Assembly (NCBI GenBank): GCA_016707685.1
Contig: JADJHE010000020.1
Location: forward strand, 22,818 to 86,817
DNA: 64,000 nt
Source of the DNA: Bacteroidota bacterium
Lineage (GTDB): Bacteria > Bacteroidota > Bacteroidia > 2-12-FULL-35-15
Direction of reading: 5' to 3'
Shown here: piece after piece, positions 18,675 to 27,810 of the stretch
Layout of the letters: the number at the start of each line of letters is the position of its first letter
Position numbering within the stretch: the first letter of the stretch is position 1
Notes under the pieces: model-generated
What the model saw: the letters and a program-made list of their open reading frames with translations, nothing else
Told to the model about the DNA's origin: nothing
The model's database searches: none
Program-made: the position numbers and the translations under genes

Positions 18675-18950
18675 TTTCTTGATTTTAAATTAAAGTCCAA
18701 AGTTTGTAAATTATATCCGAATAAAAAAGGGATGTTTTGAGTTTATGCTTTTCTTATTTAGAAGAAGGAATACAGTAGCCTCACAGTCTACCATTGCAAA
18801 GGAACGTGCATAAAAATGCCAAATTTCAGGTGTCATTTTTCGGGCGACATTTTGTTATTTAAAATGATTATAAATTAAGCTAATCTATCAGTAAAATAAA
18901 CCTTTTATGAGGCAATCTGTTTTTAGATAACAAATGAAACCCTTATTTAC

Positions 18951-18981
18951 TTGATAAAAATCATTTTGAATTATACATTTG
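18951..18981 (+). promoter_or_regulatory. Promoter of the sdh operon
   Basis: TTG (18951-18953) and TACATTTG (18974-18981) are 20 bp apart, matching the Bacteroidota consensus, and sit 43 bp before sdhC. The rest of the 349-bp gap between the aminopeptidase and sdhC shows no gene. Confidence 0.6.
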
Positions 18982-19023
18982 TCACGCAATTTATAAAATC
19001 CGATTTAAACATATAGCTAAATT

Positions 19024-19695
19024 ATGAGTACTACATCAGGAAAATTTCTCCAATCATCATTAGGAAAAAAATTATTAATGGGCTTAACGGGCTTGTTTTT
19101 AGTTTCCTTTTTAATTGTTCACGTTTCTATCAATGCCTGCATCTATTTTAATGATGGTGGCGCAACCTTTAATGCTGCAGCACATTTCATGGCGCATAAC
19201 CCTGTTATCCGTGTGGTAGAAATTGGTTTATTTGTTGGCTTATTAGCACACGTTGTTCAAGCATTGGTTTTAACGATGCAAAACAACAAAGCTCGTCCAG
19301 TAAAATATGCTGTACCAGCTGGAAATGTTAGTAGCAAATGGTATTCACGTTCAATGGGCGTTTTAGGCTCTTTGTTATTAATCTTCTTAGTAGTTCACTT
19401 GGCTAACTTTTGGGTGCCTACAAAACAAGCAGTATTTGCTGGTCATGAGCACGATACATTTGCTGGTTTAAAAGAAGTATTCGCTAAATGGTATTTTGTT
19501 GCATTGTACATGGTAGGTGTGCTTAGCTTAGGTTACCATTTATTACATGGTTTTCAATCAGCATTCCAAACATTGGGTTTAAATCACAAAAAATATACAC
19601 CAATGATTAAATCAGTAGGTTTCTGGTTTTCAATCATCATCACATTATTATTTGCATCCATGCCAATAACAATGCATTTAGGTTTAATTAAATAA
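19024..19695 (+). CDS. sdhC: Succinate dehydrogenase cytochrome b subunit
   Basis: Membrane anchor of complex II, passing electrons from succinate to menaquinone. The 223-residue product has five predicted membrane helices and conserved histidines placed for two hemes (IVHVSINACIYF, LLAHVVQAL, VVHLANFW, YHLLHGFQSAFQTL), which marks the di-heme type B enzyme found in Bacteroidota. Single large anchor, no separate sdhD, as usual for this type. First gene of sdhC-sdhA-(four-helix-bundle)-sdhB. Confidence 0.94.
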   Translation: MSTTSGKFLQSSLGKKLLMGLTGLFLVSFLIVHVSINACIYFNDGGATFNAAAHFMAHNPVIRVVEIGLFVGLLAHVVQALVLTMQNNKARPVKYAVPAGNVSSKWYSRSMGVLGSLLLIFLVVHLANFWVPTKQAVFAGHEHDTFAGLKEVFAKWYFVALYMVGVLSLGYHLLHGFQSAFQTLGLNHKKYTPMIKSVGFWFSIIITLLFASMPITMHLGLIK

Positions 19696-19721
19696 TATTC
19701 GAATTAAAGAATCCTTAAGAT

Positions 19722-21737
19722 ATGTCAAAATTAGATAGTAAAATTCCTGAAGGAAGTTTAGAGCAAAAGTGGAGCAAATACCGTTCAACAGTAGCTTTAG
19801 TTAATCCTGCAAACAAACGTAGTTTAGAAATTATTGTTGTAGGTTCAGGTTTAGCAGGAGCATCGGCTGCATCCTCATTAGCTGAAATGGGTTATAAAGT
19901 AAAAGTACTTTGTTTCCAAGATTCAGCTCGTAGAGCGCATTCAATTGCTGCTCAAGGTGGTATCAATGCTGCTAAAAATTACCAAAACGATGGTGATAGC
20001 ACGTATCGTTTATTTTATGATACCATTAAAGGTGGTGACTACCGTGCACGCGAAGCAAACGTTTATCGTTTAGCAGAAGTGAGTGCAAACATCATCGACC
20101 AATGTGTTGCTCAAGGTGTTCCTTTGGCTCGCGAATATGGTGGGATGTTAAGTAACCGTTCATTCGGTGGTACACAAGTTCAACGTACATTCTATGCTGC
20201 CGGACAAACTGGTCAGCAATTATTATTAGGTGCATACAGCGCATTACAACGCCAAGTTGGTTTAGGTAATGTACAAATGCTTGCACGTCACGAAATGCTA
20301 GAAGTAGTTACCATTGAAGGTAAAGCACGTGGTATCATTGCACGTGATTTAGTTACTGGAAAATTAGAGCGTCACTTCGGACATGCTGTATTGTTATGTA
20401 CAGGTGGATACGGTAACGTATTCTTCTTATCTACCAATGCAATGGGAAGTAATGTTACTGCTGCTTGGAAAGCACACAAAAAAGGTGCATTCTTTGGTAA
20501 CCCTTGCTATACACAAATTCACCCTACTTGTATTCCAGTTTCTGGTGATCACCAATCAAAATTAACGTTGATGAGTGAATCATTACGTAACGATGGTCGT
20601 ATCTGGGTTCCTAAAAAGAAAGAGGATGCTGAAGCAATTAAAGCTGGTAAGAAAAAAGCAACCGACATTGCTGAAGAGGATAGAGATTATTATTTGGAAA
20701 GACGTTACCCTGCATTTGGTAACCTTGTACCACGCGATGTTGCATCACGTGCTGCAAAAGAAAGATGCGATGCTGGTTACGGTGTAAACAAAACAGGTGA
20801 AGCAGTTTACTTGGATTTTGCATCGAATATGAAATACAAATACGGAAAGCAAGAAGCAATTAAAAAAGGAATTGCTAATCCAACTGAAAAACAATTACAC
20901 GAATTAGGAAAAGAAGTTGTAAAAGAAAAGTATGGTAACTTGTTCGACATGTACAAACAAATTACTGGTGAAGATCCTTACGAAGTGCCAATGATGATTT
21001 ACCCTGCTGTGCATTATACAATGGGTGGATTATGGGTTGATTATAACTTGATGACAACTGTACCAGGATTGTATGCATTAGGTGAAGCAAACTTCTCCGA
21101 CCATGGTGCTAACCGCCTTGGAGCATCAGCATTGATGCAAGGTTTAGCGGATGGATACTTTGTTATTCCATACACCATTGGAGCATATCTATCAAAAGAA
21201 ATTAGCGTAAAAGCAATTCCTACTTCACATCCTGCATTTGAAGAAGCAGAAAATAATGTAAAAGAGTTAATCAATAAATTCTTTGCTATTAAAGGAACAA
21301 AATCGGTTGATCATTTCCACAAACGTTTAGGAAAAATTATGTGGGATAAATGTGGTATGGCTCGTAACGAAGCTGGCCTAAAACAAGCAATCAGCGAAAT
21401 TCAACAATTACAAAAAGATTTCTGGACAGATGTTCGTGTACCGGGTTCTGCTGATGAGTTCAACCCTGAATTGGAAAAAGCAGCTCGTGTTGCCGATTTC
21501 CTTGAACTAGGAGAATTAATGTGTCTTGATGCATTGCACCGTAAAGAATCTTGTGGTGGTCACTTCCGTGAAGAATCACAAGAAACTGAAGGAGAACAAC
21601 AAGGTGAAGCAAAACGTGATGATGCTAACTTTATGTATGTTGGTGCATGGGAATTCAAAGGACAAAATTCATTTGAATTACACAAAGAAGAATTAAAATA
21701 CGATGTGATTAAAGTATCACAAAGAAGTTATAAATAG
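19722..21737 (+). CDS. sdhA: Succinate dehydrogenase flavoprotein subunit
   Basis: Catalytic subunit oxidising succinate to fumarate. The 671-residue product has the FAD dinucleotide-binding motif (GSGLAGASAASSLAEMGY, residue 41 on), the flavinylation region with His (RRAHSIAAQGGINAAKNY), substrate-site segments (HPTCIP, 'YPAVHYTMGGLWVDY') and the C-terminal SCGGHFREESQ. Length matches the type B family. It starts 26 bp after sdhC. Codon use is more biased than in neighbours, fitting high expression. Confidence 0.97.
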   Translation: MSKLDSKIPEGSLEQKWSKYRSTVALVNPANKRSLEIIVVGSGLAGASAASSLAEMGYKVKVLCFQDSARRAHSIAAQGGINAAKNYQNDGDSTYRLFYDTIKGGDYRAREANVYRLAEVSANIIDQCVAQGVPLAREYGGMLSNRSFGGTQVQRTFYAAGQTGQQLLLGAYSALQRQVGLGNVQMLARHEMLEVVTIEGKARGIIARDLVTGKLERHFGHAVLLCTGGYGNVFFLSTNAMGSNVTAAWKAHKKGAFFGNPCYTQIHPTCIPVSGDHQSKLTLMSESLRNDGRIWVPKKKEDAEAIKAGKKKATDIAEEDRDYYLERRYPAFGNLVPRDVASRAAKERCDAGYGVNKTGEAVYLDFASNMKYKYGKQEAIKKGIANPTEKQLHELGKEVVKEKYGNLFDMYKQITGEDPYEVPMMIYPAVHYTMGGLWVDYNLMTTVPGLYALGEANFSDHGANRLGASALMQGLADGYFVIPYTIGAYLSKEISVKAIPTSHPAFEEAENNVKELINKFFAIKGTKSVDHFHKRLGKIMWDKCGMARNEAGLKQAISEIQQLQKDFWTDVRVPGSADEFNPELEKAARVADFLELGELMCLDALHRKESCGGHFREESQETEGEQQGEAKRDDANFMYVGAWEFKGQNSFELHKEELKYDVIKVSQRSYK

Positions 21738-21796
21738 TGAATAGGTAATTGGGAATAGCGAATAGCACAAACTAGACAAAAGTAAATAGAGAGCAG

Positions 21797-22186
21797 ATGA
21801 ACAACAAAATAAATTCTTACAAGGATTTAATTGTTTGGCAAAAATCAATTGCTTTAGTAACAGAAATTTACAAATTGACTAAGGCTTTTCCAGCAGAGGA
21901 AAAATTTGGAATTGTCAATCAACTAAACAGAGCAGTTGTGTCTATTCCCGCTAATATTGCCGAAGGTTGGGGAAGAGAATCTTCAAAAAACTATTTGCAA
22001 TTTTTGAGAGTTTCGAGAGGCTCTTTGATGGAAACAGAAACATTACTTGTTATTTCAAAGAACCTAAATTATATTGATGATGAAAATTTTAGAATGATTT
22101 CCGAAAAATTAGATGAAACAGGAAAAATTCTACAAGGATTAATTAAAGGGGTACAACAAAAAATAAATTTAACAGAAAGCGCATAG
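21797..22186 (+). CDS. Four-helix-bundle protein (23S rRNA intervening-sequence family)
   Basis: Intact 129-residue member of the same family as the gene at 1964-2393: SYKDLIVWQKSIALVTEIYK, then 'NRAVVSIPANIAEGWGRESS', and 'QFLRVSRGSLMETETLL'. It sits between sdhA and sdhB, an operon that is normally contiguous. The spacers on both sides hold short degenerate tandem repeats (GAATAGCGAATAG before, CTATTCGCTATTC after). Molecular role unknown; the placement suggests insertion into an existing operon. Confidence 0.9.
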   Translation: MNNKINSYKDLIVWQKSIALVTEIYKLTKAFPAEEKFGIVNQLNRAVVSIPANIAEGWGRESSKNYLQFLRVSRGSLMETETLLVISKNLNYIDDENFRMISEKLDETGKILQGLIKGVQQKINLTESA

Positions 22187-22221
22187 CTATTTACTATTCG
22201 CTATTCACTAATAACTACAAT

Positions 22222-22977
22222 ATGAGTGGAAATATGAATTTAACGCTAAAAGTATGGCGTCAAAAAAATGCGAAAGCAACAGGTAAATTAGAAACGTACA
22301 AAGTAGCTGACATATCACCTGATATGTCGTTCTTGGAAATGTTTGACGTGTTGAACGAGCAATTGATTACAAAAGGTGATGAGCCTATTGCATTCGATCA
22401 CGATTGTCGCGAAGGTATTTGCGGTATGTGTAGCATGTACATCAACGGTCGTGCACACGGACCAAAATCAGCAATTACTACTTGCCAGCTACACATGCGT
22501 TCATTCAAAGATGGTGATACCATTGTTGTTGAACCTTGGAGAGCTGCAGCATTCCCAGTTATTAAAGATTTAACAGTTGATAGAAGTGCATTTGACCGCA
22601 TCATCTCTAAAGGTGGATTTATTTCTGTAAACACAGGTAATGCACAAGATGCAAACTGTTTACCTATTCCAAAAACTGACGCTGATGCTTCATTTGAAGC
22701 TGCTGCTTGTATTGGTTGTGGTGCATGTGTTGCTACATGTAAAAACTCTTCAGCAATGTTATTCGTATCTGCTAAAATTTCACAATTAGCATTGTTGCCT
22801 CAAGGACAAGTAGAACGTATTTCACGTGCTAAAAACATGGTGGCTCAAATGGATGATGAAGGATTTGGTAACTGTACAAACACTGGTGCTTGCGAAGTAG
22901 AATGTCCAAAAGGAATTTCATTGGAAAACATCGCACGTATGAACCGCGAATTTTTTGTAGCAAACATTAAAGAATAA
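22222..22977 (+). CDS. sdhB: Succinate dehydrogenase iron-sulfur subunit
   Basis: Electron-transfer subunit of complex II. The 251-residue product has all three cluster motifs: 2Fe-2S (CREGICGMC and a later Cys in TTCQLH), 4Fe-4S (CIGCGACVATC) and the third cluster region (CTNTGACEVECPKGI). N-terminal ferredoxin fold, C-terminal helical domain. Starts with MSGNMNLTLKVWRQ; separated from sdhA by the four-helix-bundle gene. Closed by a terminator. Confidence 0.97.
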   Translation: MSGNMNLTLKVWRQKNAKATGKLETYKVADISPDMSFLEMFDVLNEQLITKGDEPIAFDHDCREGICGMCSMYINGRAHGPKSAITTCQLHMRSFKDGDTIVVEPWRAAAFPVIKDLTVDRSAFDRIISKGGFISVNTGNAQDANCLPIPKTDADASFEAAACIGCGACVATCKNSSAMLFVSAKISQLALLPQGQVERISRAKNMVAQMDDEGFGNCTNTGACEVECPKGISLENIARMNREFFVANIKE

Positions 22978-23000
22978 TCTTCTTTACTACTTTATATCAA

Positions 23001-23028
23001 AACAGCCAATCATTGATTGGCTGTTTTT
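23001..23028 (+). terminator. Terminator of the sdh operon
   Basis: AACAGCCAATC/GATTGGCTGTT with a three-base loop, followed by T-rich sequence (TTTTTGTTTTT), 24 bp after the sdhB stop. Confidence 0.85.
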
Positions 23029-23048
23029 GTTTTTACTACCTTTAACAC

Positions 23049-24048
23049 ATGAAACTAAAATCATTCTTGATTTTCCTTTTTGCAATCAGCATCATTGCTT
23101 GTAATAGAAATACCTATTACGAATACATTGAACCCAGTTCCCATTGGCTTTAAAACACTAACAAAATCAAGCTTTTTCAAGGATGATTACATTACATTAA
23201 CTGTTGATTCACTCGACAATACCTTGTATTTTTCATTGAGCATAAAAGCAAACAACAACATTCCCTATCCTATCAATACTACTTACAAAGATACCTTAAC
23301 ACGTACCGCTTTTAATTTCGATTTTTATTACAACAATCAATTGGTTACATCCGACTATAAATCCATCAACAATACCTTGCGTTGGAAAACAGATACTACC
23401 GAAACGAAAAACAAACTTTGTGTAATTAGCGATACTACCGACTTTGAAGGAGGAAATAGCATTTCATTTAAAATGCCTTTGCATGCTTTTCATAACTTAA
23501 AAAGTGGAAAACGAAACATCCGTATAAAAGTTTACCAAACATTGTTTACCGATGAATGTTATGTAAAAACAGATAGTACAAGCCGATACAAACATTTGTA
23601 TGCCGACAAAAAATTATTTGAAACCGAAATTGAATTTGATATCACTGTTCCAAAAATTTACAAAAGCAAACTCATTGGTTTTGGTTTGGAATTAAAAAAC
23701 GATTCAACCTTTAGTCCATCTGGTATGGACAATACCATTTGGAACAGCAGTTATCCCGATATTTACTGGGCTATTTTTTATCCAAAAACAGTAATGTATG
23801 CACAAACCGATTATCAAAAATCGACCGACCGTTACGAAGGAAAAGATACATTTACCTTGTATCACTACACGCCACACGATACGGTGGGCATTGCTGTGTA
23901 CGACCATGATAATCTTTCGCGCGATGATGGTTTGGGCTATTGGACAGGCTCTATCAATTATTTGGAACGAAAACTACCACGCAGAATTTCATTTGATGCC
24001 ATTAAATGGATGGACCTAAAATTAATTAGAGAAGGTGTAGTGAATTAA
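23049..24048 (+). CDS. Putative lipoprotein, one homopolymer frameshift
   Basis: The reading frame from ATG 23049 encodes a lipoprotein signal peptide (KSFLIFLFAISIIAC, lipobox Cys at residue 18) and NRNTYYEYIEPSSHW, then hits a stop at the T3 run 23149-23151. Dropping one T continues as KTLTKSSFFKDDYITLTVDS and runs to 24048, about 332 residues in all. The C-terminal third (DTVGIAVYDHDNLSRDDGLG) has the look of a C2-type beta-sandwich. Probably attached to the outer membrane or inner membrane by lipid. Function unknown. Confidence 0.7.
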
Positions 24049-24080
24049 TTTTTTTCTTCATAAATTTTTCTTCTCTCTTG

Positions 24081-24110
24081 GAAACCTTCCCCCAGAGCCG
24101 TGTATAAACG
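24081..24110 (+). repeat. Left 30-bp imperfect repeat bordering an accessory block
   Basis: GAAACCTT, ten variable bases, CGTGTATAAACG. The same arrangement is at 26081-26110 (24 of 30 bases equal), exactly 2000 bp away, in the same orientation. Everything between is accessory-type content. Confidence 0.5.
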
Positions 24111-24202
24111 GGTATCCAAACAATAGATTATTAGGTAAATAGTTAATTTGTAACTTAGTTATGGATGCCATAAAGTTATGCGGCAGCTTATTGACGAACA
24201 AA

Positions 24203-24601
24203 ATGAACAAAATATTTGACTTTATATTTAGTAAAAAGACAGCTACACGTGACGAAATTTTGAATCACGGACTCAAGCTTGCTTTGAAATGGGGAAAAGT
24301 ATGGTTGACTCCAATTCAATCTCGATTGTCAAGAAAGTTTCCTTTTCTTTCACAATCAGAACTTGACGACTACAACCAATTGTGCAGACAAACCATGGAT
24401 ATCGGTTTTGGCTTTGTTCGTGAGACACTTGAAAACTCTTACGACAAAAAACTTGAGATTAAAGAGGAGAAGTTAAAATATGATTTTAATAAATATATGT
24501 TGGAAATAAATCCTTGGATTAATAATAGCAACTTGAGACAAATATTTTCACAAGGACTTTATTATTCATGGAAGGACGGACTGAGTGAGTATTTGAAATA
24601 A
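24203..24601 (+). CDS. Hypothetical protein in accessory block
   Basis: From ATG 24203 a 132-residue soluble product (MNKIFDFIFSKKTATRDE ...), with no signal peptide and no family I recognise; Trp-rich segments (LALKWGKVWLTPIQSRL) and an acidic/Lys-rich helix (YDKKLEIKEEKLKYDF). An in-frame ATG at 24161 is possible, but its extra residues lie across a GTTATGCGGC stretch that looks like a border sequence rather than coding. Isolated gene between the left border repeat and the HTH/Fic pair. Confidence 0.5.
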   Translation: MNKIFDFIFSKKTATRDEILNHGLKLALKWGKVWLTPIQSRLSRKFPFLSQSELDDYNQLCRQTMDIGFGFVRETLENSYDKKLEIKEEKLKYDFNKYMLEINPWINNSNLRQIFSQGLYYSWKDGLSEYLK

Positions 24602-24721
24602 AGCCGACCGTCTAACACAGGCTACACGCATTGGGGATTTGTGCAAGATGAGTTTAGAAAATTATTGGGTGCCAACTCATTAATATTCAAAATTCTGATT
24701 ATAAGTATATTATAAACTATA

Positions 24722-24836
24722 GTAAACATATACATTTACTATAAAACAATATTTGTAAACGTATTTATTTACTTTTAATAATAATTGTAAACGCATATGT
24801 TTATTTTTAACTTGTTTTGCATATATATATGTTTAC
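24722..24836. promoter_or_regulatory. Array of four 18-bp operators at 32-33 bp spacing
   Basis: Sites at 24722-24739 (GTAAACATATACATTTAC), 24755-24772 (GTAAACGTATTTATTTAC), 24787-24804 (GTAAACGCATATGTTTAT) and 24819-24836 (GCATATATATATGTTTAC) are variants of the palindrome GTAAAC-N6-GTTTAC. Start-to-start distances are 33, 32 and 32 bp, close to three helical turns, so all sites face the same side. The array lies directly upstream of the HTH gene at 24867, its likely regulator. Confidence 0.7.
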
Positions 24837-24866
24837 CTTTGTTAAAACTTGTCAAGTTAAAATAAC

Positions 24867-25340
24867 ATGAGAAATCAGAAAAAATTATTGCTGGAACAAC
24901 TAGATAGAAAATTAAAACCATTCCAAGGAACAGAAAAAGTTATTATTCCGGACAAGGGCTGGATACACAATATTAGAGTTGCACTAAATATGACTCTCGA
25001 GCAACTAGCCAAAAAATTAAATATGACTAAACAAGGAATAAAAAAAATTGAAGAAAGAGAATTTTCTGAATCAATTTCAATAAAATCCTTAAAAGAAATT
25101 GGCAATGCTCTAGATATGCAACTCGTATATGGTTTTGTGCCAAAACATAATTCATTAGAAAATTTGGTGGCCTTTAAAGCCGAAGAACTTGCTAGGAAAA
25201 TAGTACTACGAACAAATCAAAATATGAAATTAGAAAACCAAGGAAATAGTGAAGATCAAATTAATCGTGCTATTGTGGATTTAACTAATGAAATAAAAGA
25301 GAAATGCACAAATCATTATGGGATTAGATTTAAAATATGA
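24867..25340 (+). CDS. Mobile mystery protein A (HTH DNA-binding protein)
   Basis: A 157-residue Xre-type HTH protein of the 'mobile mystery protein A' family, always coupled with a Fic-type protein B. The helix-turn-helix is in residues 40-75 (MTLEQLAKKLNMTKQGIKKI), and the end shows the family segment KAEELARKIVLRTNQNMKLE. It overlaps the next gene by 23 bp, which suggests translational coupling. By analogy with antitoxins it probably binds the operator array just upstream and represses the pair; that is inference. Confidence 0.85.
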   Translation: MRNQKKLLLEQLDRKLKPFQGTEKVIIPDKGWIHNIRVALNMTLEQLAKKLNMTKQGIKKIEEREFSESISIKSLKEIGNALDMQLVYGFVPKHNSLENLVAFKAEELARKIVLRTNQNMKLENQGNSEDQINRAIVDLTNEIKEKCTNHYGIRFKI

Positions 25341-25914
25341 GGATGGGCAAACGCCTCTGAGTGAAGAAGAAAAAGAAGGACTTTTAATAAAATCAATTAC
25401 TACTCATGGGGAATTAGATGAACATGAACAATTGAATATTGAGGAAGCAATTAATTGGATTATAAAAACAAAAATTAAAAAAGATAAAATTTTAACGGAG
25501 GATTTTATTAAAACATTACACAAAAAAATGCTTGGAAATGTGTGGTCGTGGGCAGGCGAATTTAGAAAATCCGAAAAAAATATTGGAGTTAAATGGACAA
25601 GCATTGGAATAAAATTAAGAGAATTACTTAATGACACAAATTATTGGATTGAAAATGAAACTTATCCGCCTGATGAAATTGCAATAAGACTTAAGCATCG
25701 ACTAGTAAACATACATTGCTTCCCGAATGGAAACGGGAGACATTCCCGAATAATGGCAGACATCATAATTGAATCGATATTTGATAAAAAAATATTTTCT
25801 TGGAATCAATCGAATATGGTTAAAGCAGACGAAACTAGAAAAGAATATATTAGATCAATTAGAGAAGGTGACAAAGGTGATATCACACACCTAATAAAAT
25901 TTGCACGGAATTAA
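25318..25914 (+). CDS. Mobile mystery protein B (Fic/DOC family)
   Basis: A 198-residue Fic-domain protein, partner of the upstream HTH gene. The Fic motif reads HCFPNGNGRHSR (about residue 140): the catalytic His and GNGRxxR are kept, but the usual Asp/Glu before GNGR is Asn. An upstream 'GEFRKSEKNIGV' segment is typical of Fic folds. Fic enzymes transfer AMP or related groups to proteins; this family's activity is not established. Likely toxin-like partner, chromosomally mobile. Confidence 0.85.
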   Translation: MGLDLKYEDGQTPLSEEEKEGLLIKSITTHGELDEHEQLNIEEAINWIIKTKIKKDKILTEDFIKTLHKKMLGNVWSWAGEFRKSEKNIGVKWTSIGIKLRELLNDTNYWIENETYPPDEIAIRLKHRLVNIHCFPNGNGRHSRIMADIIIESIFDKKIFSWNQSNMVKADETRKEYIRSIREGDKGDITHLIKFARN

Positions 25915-26263
25915 CGACCACATAACAGCACCTAAAACTTATGCGGGCGACATTAAGCATTTGCAAATTTCAAGGTAGCTCCACGAGTTTTGTTTTCATT
26001 TTGTAAATGCATCGAAACACCCTATCCTTTTTTTAACGTTTCGGTAGACTTTTTTTCTAAACCGAACAAGTTCCTACTCCGAAACCTTTCACTGTAGTCG
26101 TGTATAAACGCTTAAACACGGATAAAATTGCGCAAAACCTTACATATCAAATTTACTTACTGCTTGATTTTAAAGCACTTGTTTTCCGAAACCTTATTTT
26201 GAGGAAAATTTGGTTGAGGTTTGTATTGTTTTTTGTGAAATATTTGCAGTGTAAAAAAAAACA
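25915..26263. other. Gene-free right border region of accessory block
   Basis: Directly after the Fic gene stop comes ACATAACAGCACC ... CTTATGCGGGC, echoing GTTATGCGGC at 24174 and GTCTAACACAGGC at 24611, which also follows a stop codon. These short motifs recall the ends of gene cassettes, but no clear attC structure can be drawn. The 30-bp border repeat is at 26081-26110. Confidence 0.3.
26081..26110 (+). repeat. Right 30-bp imperfect repeat bordering the accessory block
   Basis: GAAACCTT, ten variable bases, CGTGTATAAACG; matches the copy at 24081-24110 at 24 of 30 positions and in the same orientation. Confidence 0.5.
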
Positions 26264-27046
26264 ATGAAAAAATTTATTTATTCTGTTTTTGTAATTATTT
26301 TATTTGCATCCTGTCATACACATTCATTAGTACCTCAAAGTCAGAATGTGCCATTATTCACAGACAAGCATGAATTTAGAGTAAGTACGGGTATGGGATT
26401 TAATGCCGCAAACGTGCAATTAGCCTATTCGCCTATAAAACATTTGGGCGTTCTTACAAACGTAATGGTATCTAGCACTGGTTTATATTTTGTCCCAGAA
26501 GTTGCTATTGGTGTATATTATCCCATTCAAAAAAAATTCATTTTCGAATTGTATGCCGGTTATGCAGATTGCAGTTATAGTTATACAAATGACAAAGAAC
26601 TTTACCGCGATTTTATATTTGGTGGCTATTCTGGATATTATAAAACTAATATCAGAATGGCATGCAATCGTTATTTTGTTCAACCAAACATTGGTTTTAA
26701 AATAAATGAATACGTAGACCTTGCCTTCTCTTTTAAAACATCGTACTGGGACTATAAAACCTTTAATTACAATAGAGAATTTTGGGTTTTTAAAGACAGA
26801 CGAGGACTGTATTCAAGCTTACGAGAAAAAGAATCATTGAACTTAAATAAAACATCACAATATACCTTTGAACCAGCAATCACATTAAGAGCCGGTGGGA
26901 AAGATCATAAAGTTTTATTACAAACTGGATTCTATAGCTATTATTATGAAGGGAATAATATCGCAAAGCCTTATCAAACTTTCCCTATATTCATTCGATT
27001 CGGATATAATGGAAGTTTTGATTTCAAAAAAAACAAAAAAGTATAA
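26264..27046 (+). CDS. Outer-membrane beta-barrel lipoprotein-like protein
   Basis: A 260-residue protein with a lipoprotein signal peptide (FIYSVFVIILFASC, Cys 17) followed by alternating aromatic beta-strands (NAANVQLAYSPIKHLGVLTN, 'FVPEVAIGVYYPIQKKFIFE', 'VLLQTGFYSYYYEGNN') ending in a strand-like FPIFIRFGYNGSFDF. That pattern fits a small outer-membrane barrel. Function unknown. Followed 47 bp later by another lipoprotein gene, possibly cotranscribed. Confidence 0.65.
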   Translation: MKKFIYSVFVIILFASCHTHSLVPQSQNVPLFTDKHEFRVSTGMGFNAANVQLAYSPIKHLGVLTNVMVSSTGLYFVPEVAIGVYYPIQKKFIFELYAGYADCSYSYTNDKELYRDFIFGGYSGYYKTNIRMACNRYFVQPNIGFKINEYVDLAFSFKTSYWDYKTFNYNREFWVFKDRRGLYSSLREKESLNLNKTSQYTFEPAITLRAGGKDHKVLLQTGFYSYYYEGNNIAKPYQTFPIFIRFGYNGSFDFKKNKKV

Positions 27047-27093
27047 ACTAATTTTTATTCATTAAATTAGATATACACAATTATAAGAATAAA

Positions 27094-27566
27094 ATGAAAA
27101 AAACAATTTTGATTCTCATTAGCGTGCTAAGTGTCTTCGTTAGTTGTCAATACGAATATGAACCCTATTTTGCTGTGCCAGAACAAGCTATTCAATTAGA
27201 AGACTTGACGGCTTATTCCTATTTTAAAACCGGCACCTATTGGATTTATAAAGATAGCGCAAGTGGAGTTGAGGATAGTGTGTATGTGTTTTATGACACA
27301 ACTTTTCAATATCATTTAGGACCGGGTAACATACAAGCTGGAACTATAATTATTATGAATGCCATTGCACATATTACACAAACACCTATTAATTATTATT
27401 ATAAAATATGACATGGGATTATGGAAGTAATGGCGGAACCAATACAGTGGTTTCGCATAAAAACTAAACCGGGAGATTATGTTTGGAACAACATTTTAAT
27501 GGTCAATTATTTCAAGAATGGCAGCAAGTCTTGCCTTTATAGATCACCTGGTGATCTTTTTATATA
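27094..27566 (+). pseudogene. Putative lipoprotein, broken
   Basis: Lipoprotein signal peptide (ILILISVLSVFVSC) and about 105 residues (EDLTAYSYFKTGTYWIYKDS, a start common in Bacteroidota surface lipoproteins) end at a TGA at 27411. The next frames continue plausibly (DYGSNGGTNTVVSHKN, then KPGDYVWNNILMVNYFKNGS) with further breaks to about 27566. It is followed by about 240 bp with nothing recognisable. Frameshifted gene; the original length was probably about 200 residues. Confidence 0.5.
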
Positions 27567-27810
27567 AATCATTTCATGACTCATTAATCTCAATGGAAAT
27601 ACCTTTTTAAATGTTTGTCCTTTTAATGACACAAAAAATGCATCCGAAAGCTTTCAAGTCCTTTTGGTTCAATTAATCCCAAAACAGATTTCTCTATTTC
27701 TAAAAACATTGGAATAGTAAAAATAAAATAATCGATACCATTTTAATACAATTAATAAGATTAATAATTTGATCAGATATCACATAGTTCAATAATCAAA
27801 TAATTTAAAT

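Noticed and set aside
26186..26200. Third copy of the border repeat (GAAACCTT near 26190)
   Set aside because: Only the first eight bases match; CGTGTATAAACG is missing.
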